A stretch of 64,000 nt of DNA from Flectobacillus roseus (GCF_030056665.1 NZ_JASHIG010000010.1), one strand, 5' to 3'. Numbered from the stretch's first letter, positions 1 through 9,925 are shown. Numbers and translations: made by a program. Notes: a model not told the origin generated them from the sequence alone.

Positions 1-615
1 AAGTTGAAAGATGCAGGCTTGTATGCCTACAACCACAACGTAGATACTTCAGAAGAACATTATGATGATATTATTTCTACTAGAACTTACGACGATCGTT
101 TGAATACGCTAGAAAACGTGCGTAAAGCAAATCTTTCGGTTTGTTCGGGTGGTATCATTGGCTTGGGCGAATCGTCTAAAGACCGTGTTGGTATGCTTCA
201 GACATTGGCTAACTTACCAAAACATCCAGATTCAGTACCTATCAACAACCTTGTACCAGTTGCTGGTACACCACTTGAAGGACAAGACCCTGCGTCGGTT
301 TGGGATATGGTTCGTACAATCGCAACGGCTCGTATTATCATGCCAAAATCAATGGTTCGCTTGTCGGCTGGTCGTTTGGAGCTTTCTTACGAAGGGCAAG
401 CTTTCTGTTTCATGGCTGGTGCTAACTCAGTTTTCTCTGGAGACGTGTTGTTGACAACGCCAAACCCTAATGTGAATTCGGATAAAGAGTTATTCCAAAT
501 CTTGAGTATCAAGCCTCGCAAAGCATTCAAAGATGAGAAAAAAGCTCCAGTTGAATTCCAAGTAACTCCAACAGCAGGAAAAGCTTTGGGTATTGAAGAA
601 GTTGTAATTTCTTAA
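1..615 (+). CDS. bioB: Biotin synthase, C-terminal part (cut by window edge)
   Basis: Radical-SAM enzyme that inserts sulfur into dethiobiotin in the last step of biotin synthesis. The frame is open at base 1, so the N-terminus, including the CxxxCxxC iron-sulfur motif, lies outside the window. About 204 of the family's usual ~320-350 residues are visible. The remaining sequence is diagnostic: YNHNVDTS near the start, GGIIGLGES, the NLVPVAGTPLEG segment and MVRLSAGR, which carries the arginine that binds the [2Fe-2S] cluster. The gene ends with TAA at 613-615 and is followed about 95 bases later by a hairpin terminator. No other biotin gene is visible downstream. Confidence 0.95.
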   Translation, partial: KLKDAGLYAYNHNVDTSEEHYDDIISTRTYDDRLNTLENVRKANLSVCSGGIIGLGESSKDRVGMLQTLANLPKHPDSVPINNLVPVAGTPLEGQDPASVWDMVRTIATARIIMPKSMVRLSAGRLELSYEGQAFCFMAGANSVFSGDVLLTTPNPNVNSDKELFQILSIKPRKAFKDEKKAPVEFQVTPTAGKALGIEEVVIS

Positions 616-709
616 TATTGATAATGAGTAAAAAAAACTTCGGAATAGCCTTGTGCTATTGTAAAGCCCATATTTACTCAAAATCAAGATTGAAATAAAC
701 TTAGTAATG

Positions 710-742
710 AATAGGACTTTTTAAGGAAAGTCCTATTTTTTT
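710..742 (+). terminator. Rho-independent terminator after bioB
   Basis: The arms AATAGGACTTT and AAAGTCCTATT are perfect complements around a short loop and are followed by a run of T. It sits downstream of bioB on the same strand. Confidence 0.8.
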
Positions 743-872
743 TGCCGTTTAATCAACTATCTATGCATTTGCCCGTGACCTTGCAGTTATATAGTTGTCT
801 ACATTGAAAATTTTCCGTTTACATACTGCTGTGATTATTCAGCAATCTCATTCAAAACACAATTCAAACATC

Positions 873-1838
873 ATGAAAAAAATTGCTTTTTTAATTTTAT
901 TCTTAGCCTCTTTTGCTGTTCTTTATTCATGTAATACCATTCCTGATGTGGTGGCTCCTGGCCCAAACAATGAACTACCTGCGGCTACAGGTAAATTGGA
1001 TGTAAGCTTTACCGACCCAACACTCAATGCTAATCCAGAAGTATTGGCAGGCTCGGGCGATAACGTAACAGTAACGCTATTAATCAAAAAATCACCAGAT
1101 GGTGGTAAGCCTCGTGTAGCACGTGTATATGTAGCCGACAAAGCTAACTATCGTGGTACTACCGACCAACCTTTGTTTGAAGTGAAGTTGAAAAATGTAG
1201 ACGAACAAACACAAACGTTTGAATATACCGTTTCGGCGAGTACTGGTGTAAACTATATTCATTTTGATGTACAAGATAATAGTGGTGCAATTTCTCGTAA
1301 AACCCTTAAAATTTCTATTGGAGCAGAAGAACAAATTGCTTCTTGGAATAATATCGAGCTCGGTGCACAAAGCAATGATTTAGGCTCACGTTTTGCTTCT
1401 TCAACAGGCGTTGTGTACAAAGTGTGTGACATTGATTCAAATATCAAATTTGTGGATATCACTTATGCTTCGACTCGTACGGCTGACGAACCACAATTTT
1501 TATCAAATCCAGAAAGAGTTTTACAAGGATATTCGACCACTGTACCTGCATCAAATACTGATTGTGGAGGCTCTTCGACAGCGGGTGGCAATGCTACTTA
1601 TTTCCAAGAAGCTCCTGTAGGTATCGACTTCGATGCCGCTAATAATACCACTTTACAAGCTTTAAGTATTTCTTCAACCAAACAATCAGTTTTGGTAAAA
1701 GAAGGTAAAATTTACGCTTACTCAAAAGGCTCAGGAACCAAAGTGAAGAAAGGTTTGATTCGTGTAAAATCTATTACCAAAGGCACAGCGGCTTACGCCC
1801 AAGGAAAAGTAGTTTTTGACGTAAAAATTCAAAAATAG
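873..1838 (+). CDS. Predicted lipoprotein of unknown function
   Basis: A 321-residue secreted protein. The ATG at 873 is preferred over an upstream in-frame start at 795 because it opens directly into a lipoprotein signal peptide: MKK, a hydrophobic stretch, then a lipobox ending in Cys20 (LYSC). The mature part has a low-complexity Pro/Ala/Asn linker and then beta-rich sequence resembling an Ig-like or cadherin-like fold (GDNVTVTLLIKKS, FEYTVSASTGVNYIHF). I do not recognise a catalytic motif or a named family. It has no operon partner and is followed by a strong hairpin shared with the convergent helicase gene. The lipoprotein call is well supported; the function is unknown. Confidence 0.8.
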   Translation: MKKIAFLILFLASFAVLYSCNTIPDVVAPGPNNELPAATGKLDVSFTDPTLNANPEVLAGSGDNVTVTLLIKKSPDGGKPRVARVYVADKANYRGTTDQPLFEVKLKNVDEQTQTFEYTVSASTGVNYIHFDVQDNSGAISRKTLKISIGAEEQIASWNNIELGAQSNDLGSRFASSTGVVYKVCDIDSNIKFVDITYASTRTADEPQFLSNPERVLQGYSTTVPASNTDCGGSSTAGGNATYFQEAPVGIDFDAANNTTLQALSISSTKQSVLVKEGKIYAYSKGSGTKVKKGLIRVKSITKGTAAYAQGKVVFDVKIQK

Positions 1839-1880
1839 AACTGCCTACTTCAAACAATAGAAGTTCATTGGCTATTAATC

Positions 1881-1919
1881 AAAAAAGGGTTCGGAAAATA
1901 TTTTACGAACCCTTTTTTG
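1881..1919. terminator. Bidirectional terminator between convergent genes
   Basis: AAAAAAGGGTTCG at 1881-1893 pairs with CGAACCCTTTTTT at 1906-1918. The A-tract on one side and T-tract on the other let it serve both the lipoprotein gene on the plus strand and the helicase gene on the minus strand. Confidence 0.8.
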
Positions 1920-1948
1920 TAAAAACTTGGAGAATAAAACGCTCTCTC

Positions 1949-3274
1949 TTAAGATTTACGAGAACGGTTTTCGTAAGACTTACCGTATTTACGCTTCATT
2001 TCGGCTTTATGGTCTCTTCTTACGTTTACCTTTTTATTTTTATCAGATTTTTCGTGATAAGCACCGTTGTCAGAGACATCTGGTAGTTTGGTAATAAACT
2101 TCATTTTTGCCTTTGGTATTTCTTCTTCTAGTAATTTTTCTGAAATTACTAGCCCTTCTGGCGTATCTAAGATAGGAAGTTCTGTATTCATCAAAGCCTC
2201 AACCTGCTTCAAGTATTCAACCTCATTTTTGGTAACAAAAGAAATCGCAATCCCTTTTTTGTCATAACGACCCGTACGTCCGATGCGGTGAATATAGTTT
2301 TCAGGCATATCTGGCATATCAAAGTTGATTACGTGCGTAACTTCATTAATATCCAAACCTCTGGCAATAATATCAGTTGCAATCAATACTTGGCAATAGC
2401 CCAACTCAAATAAGCCAACGCTATTGAAACGGTGGTTTTGATTCTTGTTTGAGTGAATGACATCTACCTTGTGTTGAAGGTTTTTTTCCAATTGTTCATA
2501 CAAAGTATCTGCTAACTTTTTGGTGGCCACAAATACCAATACCTTCGTCATGCTTTCGTCATTTTTTAACAAAAGATTCAAAAGGTTTACTTTCGTGTAA
2601 AAGTTCTGAACAAAGTAATAAGACTGTGTAATGTTCTGATGTGGCGTGCCAACCGCTTCTGTTTCAATACGAACAGGGGAGTTAAAGAATGTTTCGACCA
2701 AGGTTTCAACATCTTTGGTAAGTGTAGCCGAGAAAAGCAAGTTTTGACGTTTTGAAGGTAATTTGTCAAAAATTACTGTCAATTGAGCACGGAAACCCAA
2801 GTTAAGCATTTCGTCAAACTCATCAATAATCAAACGTTTTACGTTTTTAGGATTAATGGTTCCATTCATCAAAAAGTCTACCAAACGCCCTGGTGTTGCT
2901 ACCAAGATATCTACTCCTTGAAGTAATTCTGCCGTTTGAGGTTTGGTATTTACCCCACCAAAAATCCCCACAGTACGCACCGTCATATAAGTGGTAAGCG
3001 CTTTTACAGATTCCATCACTTGCACAACCAACTCACGAGTAGGCACCAAAATGATAATCTGAGGGTGTTTTTCTTTGGAGAATTGATAAAGTCGTAGAGC
3101 GGGCAACAAATAAGCGTAGGTCTTTCCCGTACCTGTTTGGGCAATTCCACAAACATCTCTTCCCGACATTACTACCGAGAAAACCTGCTCTTGAATGGGA
3201 GTGGGTTCTGTGAGCCCTAGATCATTGAGGGCATTTAATAAGAACGTATTGATATTTAAATCTTCGAATGTCAT
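1949..3274 (-). CDS. DEAD-box ATP-dependent RNA helicase
   Basis: A cytoplasmic RNA helicase of 441 residues with the complete motif set: Q-motif EPTPIQEQ (23-30), Walker A AQTGTGKT (45-52), PTREL (78-82), TPGR (127-130), motif II as DEFD (151-154), SAT (182-184), ARGLD (304-308) and HRIGRTGR (329-336). The DEFD form in place of DEAD is a tolerated variant. The short basic tail (RKYGKSYENRSRKS) is typical of RhlE/CsdA-like bacterial helicases that act in ribosome assembly or cold adaptation. The start at 3274 gives a normal N-terminus just before the Q-motif. The substrate cannot be decided from sequence. It is transcribed alone. Confidence 0.95.
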   Translation of the reverse strand: MTFEDLNINTFLLNALNDLGLTEPTPIQEQVFSVVMSGRDVCGIAQTGTGKTYAYLLPALRLYQFSKEKHPQIIILVPTRELVVQVMESVKALTTYMTVRTVGIFGGVNTKPQTAELLQGVDILVATPGRLVDFLMNGTINPKNVKRLIIDEFDEMLNLGFRAQLTVIFDKLPSKRQNLLFSATLTKDVETLVETFFNSPVRIETEAVGTPHQNITQSYYFVQNFYTKVNLLNLLLKNDESMTKVLVFVATKKLADTLYEQLEKNLQHKVDVIHSNKNQNHRFNSVGLFELGYCQVLIATDIIARGLDINEVTHVINFDMPDMPENYIHRIGRTGRYDKKGIAISFVTKNEVEYLKQVEALMNTELPILDTPEGLVISEKLLEEEIPKAKMKFITKLPDVSDNGAYHEKSDKNKKVNVRRDHKAEMKRKYGKSYENRSRKS

Positions 3275-3515
3275 GGTTGTAAAAGTCGATAGCTCGACCT
3301 TGGCCGAGCTATGAAGTACTAATTTTTACAAAGTTACGATATATCTTTGGTAAAAAGCTATTCTGAGTGAAGATTATTTCTTGGAAATAGTCTAAAAATG
3401 TAATTGCTATTGTTTTGATTTTCAGTTAACTAGTTTTTAGTTTAGTTTGAAAAATTACAGAATAGATACCGCTTGTTGGCGTTGACATATTGCGTCTTTA
3501 CGGACTTCAATATTA

Positions 3516-3953
3516 CTAAATATCCTTCGTCATCTTAAAATGAGGTATTTCACCAAAAAGCAAATACGAATCTGCAATAATGGTATAACCAATGGCTTTG
3601 TAGAAAGCAACCGCATTTTGACGGGCATCTAGCACAATCTGCGTCATGCCTTGTTGACGAGCTGTCTCTTCGAGATAAGCCATCAAAAGTTTACCAACTC
3701 CCTTGCCTTGGGCTTCGTTGGATACTGCCACACAACGAACTTGTCCTTCAGTCGGGCTATTTTTTTGTAAACGAGCCACGCCCAAAATTTGCCCACTTTC
3801 GGTATCTACAGCCATAGCATGGGTTGCTTCGTCTTCGTCCTTGAGCACCTCGCTGCCTTTGGGCTGTCCCCATGGTTCACGTAAGATTTTGAAACGCAAA
3901 TCATAATATTTCTCCCACTGTTCTGCACTCTGTGGCACCTTTATTTCAATCAT
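3516..3953 (-). CDS. GNAT family N-acetyltransferase
   Basis: A 145-residue acetyltransferase with one GNAT fold. The acetyl-CoA pyrophosphate loop is visible as QGKGVGK at residues 82-88 after the strand VRCVAVSNEA, followed by the helix LLMAYLEETARQQG and the C-terminal NAVAFYKAIGYTII segment that closes the cofactor pocket. The N-terminal LRFKILREPWGQPKGSE resembles the ElaA/YjcF-like subgroup whose substrates are mostly unknown. It is monocistronic, with about 240 bases to the helicase gene. Family is confident; substrate is not. Confidence 0.92.
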   Translation of the reverse strand: MIEIKVPQSAEQWEKYYDLRFKILREPWGQPKGSEVLKDEDEATHAMAVDTESGQILGVARLQKNSPTEGQVRCVAVSNEAQGKGVGKLLMAYLEETARQQGMTQIVLDARQNAVAFYKAIGYTIIADSYLLFGEIPHFKMTKDI

Positions 3954-4183
3954 AGTTGATGAATGTTTATTGAAAACTTAAATTTAATTTGTCTGTTTTA
4001 GGCAATAGGCAAAAGTTTCAAAATGCTTTTTTATAACCATAGATATATTTTTGCCGAATACCCTGAGCTGGACGCCTAATAGTTTAACTTTATTGTTTGT
4101 ATTTCAGGGATAAGCCTTTAACTTCAAATAATTTATCAAAAAGACGATTTTAAACCTCTGATTACTGGAAAAAATTGAAGTTC

Positions 4184-4236
4184 CTAGTTCAAGACTTAGT
4201 CTTGGACTTATTTTTTTAAACAGTTTAAAACTGTTT
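4184..4236 (+). repeat. Repeat family C, copy 1 (double hairpin)
   Basis: Two adjacent palindromes: TAGTTCAAGACTTAG followed by TCTTGGACT, and AAACAGTTT followed by AAAACTGTTT, separated by a T-run. A near-identical copy lies at 9926-9980, so the two copies bracket the macroglobulin gene. Confidence 0.75.
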
Positions 4237-4248
4237 ATTCGTCTCCAT

Positions 4249-4256
4249 TATCTTTG
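4249..4256 (+). promoter_or_regulatory. Candidate -7 element for the macroglobulin gene
   Basis: TATCTTTG matches the Bacteroidota TAnnTTTG consensus exactly and lies 30 bases before the ATG. A weak TTTA -33 candidate about 21 bases upstream falls inside the second hairpin of repeat C, so the repeat may influence initiation. Confidence 0.5.
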
Positions 4257-4285
4257 AAAAACACATACAATATACCAAAATCTCT

Positions 4286-7200
4286 ATGAAAAAACACCTG
4301 ACAGTTCTATGTCTAATCCTATCATTTTCTCAGATTGGACTGGCTCAATTACTTCACAAGACTTCGAAAGAAAGTCATTATCGGCTGGTTTATGCGCTCA
4401 ATAGCTTGCAAATCAAGAATATCACCCTCAATGGCTTGGGTACAGTAGATTCATCTTATTTCAACAATTGTGTAGATACCATAGCTCTGGATGAATCTTT
4501 TAAGAAATCAGGAAACTACCTCATTGCTTCACTCGACCACGATCGATTGAGATTAGAGCTCTTAGAAAATCGCCCTTTTAAGCTACAATTACTTAATAAT
4601 CAATCTGATTTTAATGTGGTATTGATTGGAGATAATAATCGTTTTCTCAATAATGCGCAGGTATTTTTGGAAGGTAAAAAAGTTAAATTTTCAACTGAAA
4701 AAGGGCTTTATCAGCTCTCCCAAAGACATAATAAAGGATTATTACAAATTGATTATGAAGGTGAAAGTTATTATGAAATCATAACAACAAACTATCCTTC
4801 TTATGCCAAAAAACTCAAAAATCGTATAATCTATTCTTTTCCTCTGAAATATCTTACCGTTCCACTTGTCAATTGGATAAAGTATCATAATCCTCCCACT
4901 TTTGTTCAAAATATCCAAGCAATGTTTCGTAAGGGGTTTCGTGACTATTTTGAGGAGAAAAAAGAGCAAATGTTAGAACGAAAATATGAAGAGTGGCAAC
5001 AAAACTCGGTAGTGTTTCTGAACAAACCCAAATACCTACCCAAAGATACTGTTCGCTTTAAGGTGGTGTTGATGGATAAAAAAGGGCGCTATCTCAGTAA
5101 GCCCTTTTTGGACGTAAAAATCGGGGGGGATTCAAAAAAGGTTATTACTAATCTTAAGCCCTATAGCAAAGGTTTGTTTGAAGGATACTTTGTATTGGTA
5201 GATAGTCTCAAACTCAAACTAGACCAAAGTCAATATTTACGATTTATGGATGATGAAGATAATTTAGCTTCCACATCCTTTCAATTTGCAGATTATGCTC
5301 TTAATGCTGAGTTATTTGAGATAAAGATTGATGAAAATACGTATTATCAAACCGATACGATTCAATTGGCTCTTTCGGCTTTTGATGAAAATGGTATCGC
5401 CATAAGTGACGCCCGCTACAGCTTAAAAGTTCAGACGCAACACATTTCTAAAATAGATACCCAACAGATATTTGTCCCTACCTTGTATTGGACAAAATCG
5501 GGAAATATGCCTGCTTCGGGCAAAGAAACTATCACTTTTCCTGATTCTTTGAAGAAAAACTTTTCTGGAAGTTTTCAAATCATAGTCGATTTTACTACTG
5601 CAGATAATAAGGTATTTTCCAAAACAGCCTATTTAAACTATTATTCTCGTAAAAGGACTCCTGAAGAGCTTCGCAGTAAACAACAAAGGCAAGCAGCAAT
5701 ACCTTTTAGTGTTACGGCCTCAAGAAATATAGACTCTTTACAAGTAACTATTCAAAACCCTGAGCATAAGCCATATTGGTATGCTTTGTACTACAAAAAT
5801 CGAAAGCTGGAAGAACGCTTCGACACGACATCTAAAAGTATTTCTTTTCATGTTAAAAGAAAAAGGGATTACTCTATTGCTTATCACTATCTCGCAAATG
5901 ATAAAGTCAAAACAGCCAGTGATGTTTTCAGGTTCTCAGACAAATTACTCCAACTTGACTTAGACGCCCCCTCTGTGATTTCGCCTGGGCAGGAGGTGGA
6001 TATGACTGTTTCGGTTAAAGATGCTTTTGACAAGCCACAACCTAATGTTGACCTTACCGCCTTTGCTTTCACGAATAAGTTTAAGGAGTCATCGGATACC
6101 TATTTGAAGAATTATAGCAAAACTTATAAAGCTCGGAAAGTCTTTAATAATTTTTTTACCAAGGATAATAGAGTCCAGTATCGTAACACTATTATCAAAA
6201 AGCCAGATTGGCTGGAGCGCTTTGCTGTGAGAGATAGCTTGTTTTACCAATTTTTATTTCCCCAAAATGGCTTGTTTACAGCTACTATTCCTGCCGAAAA
6301 CCGAACGGAGTTTGCACCATATATCATAGAAAATGGAGAATACCAAGACATCAAGTATTTGGTAGTTGACCACGTTCCCGTGTATTTGGGTTTAGCTGCC
6401 CAGTCACAGAGATATAGCTTTCAGACAGACAACCAGCCTCACAACCTTTTGATTCGTACCTCAACCAAAATTGTTGAGCTAAACAATGTGGTCTTTAAGC
6501 CCAATCATAAAACGATTTTAGGAATAGACCCTACTAAAGGTCATCCAAATATAGAAGTTACGCCTTTGAGTTCGAAGGCCACGCCACCTGAGCTAGCTAT
6601 GCTGAATGATTTGTTGATGCCAATAAGAAAAACGGTTTCATTGCCTAAAAATAGCTATATCAAACAAAAAGAAAGTGTTTTTTATATTGATAAGAAACAA
6701 CCTGAGGAACAAATCATAGGTCCCGTATTTGAAACCCATGTTGACTTTTTAGCACCTAACATTCCTCCGATGGCTTTCAAATTTGAAAAAGGATATCACT
6801 ATGAAGTATTAGCTCCTGTTATCAAAATGAAACCGAGTGAAAGTTATACCAGCTATGATTTTACCTCTTCTGAAAATATTAATCAAGCTCAAGACGTACC
6901 TACTCACATAGATTTTGATGAAGTAGCATGGACCGAAGGTGAAATTTTATTAAAGGATAAAATAGAGAAGGAAAAAGAGGCTAAACCTGTAGCTCAATAC
7001 AAAGTTCCCTCCACAACGACTGAAAATCATACGAAGCTAAACCTCTTATACAAAGCGTTTAGAGAAAATCGATATCTCAAACATATTATTCTTTTCAAAG
7101 ATAACGAACCCAATTTTATTCGTGTTTATCCTGCAAGCACATCGGTGATGCATGAGCTAGAACAGTGTGAATATACACTTTACTTACTTTGGAATAATAA

Positions 7201-9847
7201 TGATTTTTCTGAAATACCCGTACGAAAACTGCACTTAGGAGGTCTGAACGCTATACTTATCTCAGATAACGATATTCAAAAATCTAACGAGAAATCAGAG
7301 AAAATGAATGGTCTGGTATTACAAAGTTTATACGGATTTGAAACCAGTAAGCTTAACCAACTAAAACAGATATATCAATTAGAGACACCCATTAATTACA
7401 GATTTGACACAGTAGAATATTCAATTTTTGGAACCATAACAGATTCAGAAAACCAACCTATCCCAGGAGTTTCGATTAATATAAAAGGTACTACAAAAGG
7501 TGTAATGACAGATCAGCATGGCCAGTATCGATTGGTATGTCCTCGTAACTCTGTTTTAGTGGTATCTGCGATTGGCTACGGTTCTACCGAATATATTGTC
7601 AAAAATGCTATTTTGAATAATATTACTCTTCTCGAGAGTGAAACACACTTAGATGAGGTTGTTGTAGTGGGGTATGGTGCTCAGTTAAAAAAAGCACTCA
7701 CGGGTGCGGTAGCTGGAATATCTATCAGAGGTACTTCAAGTCTTAAATTTTTACCTCCTGAAATTAAAGCTGATGAAGAGGTACAAGCCCCTCAGCCTGT
7801 TTATGTACTCAACGGCAAACTCGTTAATGAATATGATGATCGAGAATATGAGGTATCCGAAGTATTAAAAGGACAAACGGCTACGGCTTTGTATGGCTCA
7901 CGTGCCCAAGGAGGCGTATATGTATTACAGAAAAAAGGTGCAGTAGAAGCAACACCAGCCATCCGTAAAAACTTTAAGGATGATGCTTTTTGGCAACCTA
8001 AACTAACCACTGACCAACAAGGAAAGGCTCATTTTAAAGTAACGTTTCCCGATGACCTTACCACTTGGAATACACATATAGCTGCCACAAGCGCCAATCG
8101 ACAAACAGGTATGATGCAGACTGTCATTAAAAGTTTTAGGGCGGTTTCAGCCAATCTTACTGTACCTAGATTTTTGGTAGAAGGTGATTCCGTGCAGGTT
8201 TATGGAAAAGTAAAAAACTATAGGACGGATTCTTTGAAAATTAAAACGCAGTTTAAACAAAAAGAAGTAGCCCTCAAGTCAAGCGAAATAAGTGTACTAG
8301 GCTCAAAAATGGACTCGGTATTTGTAAAGGCATCTACCAAAGATACCCTTGCATTATACTTTGGTATCAAAACCCAAACTAATATCCAAGATGCGGAGGA
8401 ACGCAAAGTTCCCGTATATGCACAAGGAACGATTGAAACCACAGGAACTTTCAAGGTGCTGGAAAAGGACTCTAGTTTGACTTATAATACTAAACAATCT
8501 AGCCTCAATATTTCGGCTTTGGCAACTTCATTGGAAGTGTATGAGCAAGAAATAAAGCATTTGCACAATTACCAATACTATTGCAATGAACAACTGGCTT
8601 CGAAACTCAAAGCTTATTTGCTTCAACAACGCATAGACTTACAAAAAGGAAAGGCTTTTAGTTATGACAAAGATGTAAGGAAGATTATTTCTCAGCTATT
8701 AAACAATGTCAATACCGAGCAAAAATGGGGTTGGTGGGGTATTGCATCAACGTCTTTATGGATTTCTGAGCACGTAGTAGAAACACTATATCAGGCGCAA
8801 AAACAAGGTTTTGAGGTCAAGTTTGACTTTAAGTTATATGCACAAAAAGAATTATATCAAGTAGATAACAAGTCTATTTCTGAAAAATTAAAGAATCTTC
8901 TTTTACTCAGAAAACTTGATACCTTGCTGAAAGTAAATGCTTTTTTGCCTAAGTACGATTCTGTAAAAATACTGACCGATAAAATTAACTACAAACTGCT
9001 ATTACTTTCACAAGGTCAAAAAGTAGACTTGGCGGATATTTTCAAAGAAGAAAAAACGACTATTTTAGGCGGTATTTATTACGGTATGAGAGAAGTATTT
9101 GTTTACGAAAATGAATTTTTGAATACCTTAAAAGTATATCAAATTCTTAGACAAATAGGTGGATACGAAAGTAAGCTCAATAAGATTCGTCAGTATTTTT
9201 ATGAGGTGCGAAATAACACAGGCTACTGGCGTAATACGTATGAGAGTGCTTTGGTGCTTGATATTTTGGGCAAAGATGTAAAAGTGGATGGTACGGTTTC
9301 AAAACCAAGTTTACAAATAGAAATAGATGGAAAAACGACGGTAGAAACTACTTTTCCATACCAAAAAGAGATGCTGGTAAAAGATAAAGTCAAAGTGAAG
9401 AGTTTGTCGTCAGCACCAGTATTTGTGAGTGTATTTGAACAAAAGCAAAATACTCATCCCCAAACGGTTGAATCAGATTTTGTGGTAAATACCTATTTTG
9501 AAGGGAATAAAACCAAACTAAAAACGGCTCAAAAAACCAAGTTGATTGTGGAGGTAAAAGTAAAGAAAGATGCCGATTTTGTCATGCTCGAAGTGCCTAT
9601 TCCTGCAGGTTGTATTTATACTAAAGAAGTGCAAAATTATTGGTTTAACAACAGCTATTATATCGAGCAATATAAGAATAAGCAGAACTATTATTTTACC
9701 AAAATCCGTGCAGGAAAATATCGCTACGAGATAGAACTAACCAGCACTTTTGCAGGCAAATTTAGTCTGAATCCTGCCAAAATAGAGCTTATGTATTTCC
9801 CTGTATTTTTTGGAAGAGAGGGGGAGAAGAGCGTGGTTATTGAGTGA
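4286..9847 (+). CDS. Giant secreted alpha-2-macroglobulin-like protein with internal carboxypeptidase-like/SusC-type plug segment
   Basis: An 1853-residue exported protein with a type I signal peptide (residues 1-20, ending GLAQ) and no lipobox. A macroglobulin MG2-type strand set is recognisable near residues 240-330 (VVFLNKPKYLPKDTVRFKVV). At about 1047-1125 there is a carboxypeptidase-like regulatory domain (FGTITDSENQPIPGVSINIK), followed by the SusC-type signature VVVVGYG and a plug-like segment to about 1225 (SEVLKGQTATALYGSRAQGG). An A2M domain follows from about 1235 (FPDDLTTWNTHIAATSANRQ). Cys1433 lies in YYCNEQLASK, which fits the CxEQ thioester motif of trapping macroglobulins. There is no TonB barrel. 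Family members trap proteases or act in envelope defence; the plug's role here is unknown. The last codons and stop lie in repeat B sequence. Confidence 0.85.
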   Translation: MKKHLTVLCLILSFSQIGLAQLLHKTSKESHYRLVYALNSLQIKNITLNGLGTVDSSYFNNCVDTIALDESFKKSGNYLIASLDHDRLRLELLENRPFKLQLLNNQSDFNVVLIGDNNRFLNNAQVFLEGKKVKFSTEKGLYQLSQRHNKGLLQIDYEGESYYEIITTNYPSYAKKLKNRIIYSFPLKYLTVPLVNWIKYHNPPTFVQNIQAMFRKGFRDYFEEKKEQMLERKYEEWQQNSVVFLNKPKYLPKDTVRFKVVLMDKKGRYLSKPFLDVKIGGDSKKVITNLKPYSKGLFEGYFVLVDSLKLKLDQSQYLRFMDDEDNLASTSFQFADYALNAELFEIKIDENTYYQTDTIQLALSAFDENGIAISDARYSLKVQTQHISKIDTQQIFVPTLYWTKSGNMPASGKETITFPDSLKKNFSGSFQIIVDFTTADNKVFSKTAYLNYYSRKRTPEELRSKQQRQAAIPFSVTASRNIDSLQVTIQNPEHKPYWYALYYKNRKLEERFDTTSKSISFHVKRKRDYSIAYHYLANDKVKTASDVFRFSDKLLQLDLDAPSVISPGQEVDMTVSVKDAFDKPQPNVDLTAFAFTNKFKESSDTYLKNYSKTYKARKVFNNFFTKDNRVQYRNTIIKKPDWLERFAVRDSLFYQFLFPQNGLFTATIPAENRTEFAPYIIENGEYQDIKYLVVDHVPVYLGLAAQSQRYSFQTDNQPHNLLIRTSTKIVELNNVVFKPNHKTILGIDPTKGHPNIEVTPLSSKATPPELAMLNDLLMPIRKTVSLPKNSYIKQKESVFYIDKKQPEEQIIGPVFETHVDFLAPNIPPMAFKFEKGYHYEVLAPVIKMKPSESYTSYDFTSSENINQAQDVPTHIDFDEVAWTEGEILLKDKIEKEKEAKPVAQYKVPSTTTENHTKLNLLYKAFRENRYLKHIILFKDNEPNFIRVYPASTSVMHELEQCEYTLYLLWNNNDFSEIPVRKLHLGGLNAILISDNDIQKSNEKSEKMNGLVLQSLYGFETSKLNQLKQIYQLETPINYRFDTVEYSIFGTITDSENQPIPGVSINIKGTTKGVMTDQHGQYRLVCPRNSVLVVSAIGYGSTEYIVKNAILNNITLLESETHLDEVVVVGYGAQLKKALTGAVAGISIRGTSSLKFLPPEIKADEEVQAPQPVYVLNGKLVNEYDDREYEVSEVLKGQTATALYGSRAQGGVYVLQKKGAVEATPAIRKNFKDDAFWQPKLTTDQQGKAHFKVTFPDDLTTWNTHIAATSANRQTGMMQTVIKSFRAVSANLTVPRFLVEGDSVQVYGKVKNYRTDSLKIKTQFKQKEVALKSSEISVLGSKMDSVFVKASTKDTLALYFGIKTQTNIQDAEERKVPVYAQGTIETTGTFKVLEKDSSLTYNTKQSSLNISALATSLEVYEQEIKHLHNYQYYCNEQLASKLKAYLLQQRIDLQKGKAFSYDKDVRKIISQLLNNVNTEQKWGWWGIASTSLWISEHVVETLYQAQKQGFEVKFDFKLYAQKELYQVDNKSISEKLKNLLLLRKLDTLLKVNAFLPKYDSVKILTDKINYKLLLLSQGQKVDLADIFKEEKTTILGGIYYGMREVFVYENEFLNTLKVYQILRQIGGYESKLNKIRQYFYEVRNNTGYWRNTYESALVLDILGKDVKVDGTVSKPSLQIEIDGKTTVETTFPYQKEMLVKDKVKVKSLSSAPVFVSVFEQKQNTHPQTVESDFVVNTYFEGNKTKLKTAQKTKLIVEVKVKKDADFVMLEVPIPAGCIYTKEVQNYWFNNSYYIEQYKNKQNYYFTKIRAGKYRYEIELTSTFAGKFSLNPAKIELMYFPVFFGREGEKSVVIE

Positions 9848-9905
9848 TTGGTGATTGAGTGCATGAGTGATTACCTTAGGTTAAAAGAAATCACTCATGC
9901 CCAAT
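9840..9905. repeat. Repeat family B, short copy overlapping the macroglobulin stop codon
   Basis: GTGATTGAGTGCATGAGTGA and, in inverted form, AATCACTCATGCCC form a hairpin. The copy supplies the end of the macroglobulin reading frame (ATT GAG TGA). The same arms recur at 47281-47368, 61167-61402 and 63583-63782. Confidence 0.65.
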
Positions 9906-9925
9906 AACTGAACAACATTGAATTT

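Larger units (their letters stand above)
3954..4285. other. Intergenic stretch with degenerate repeat A and repeat C copy
   Basis: About 330 bases between divergent genes. Bases 3998-4085 look like a worn copy of repeat family A (TTAGGCAATAGGCA, then TTTTTGCCGAATACC). Bases 4184-4236 hold a repeat C copy. The promoter of the macroglobulin gene follows. No open frame of note was seen. Confidence 0.5.

Noticed and set aside
149..454. A 101-codon open frame inside bioB
   Set aside because: It overlaps a clearly recognised biotin synthase frame on the same strand and encodes no recognisable product.
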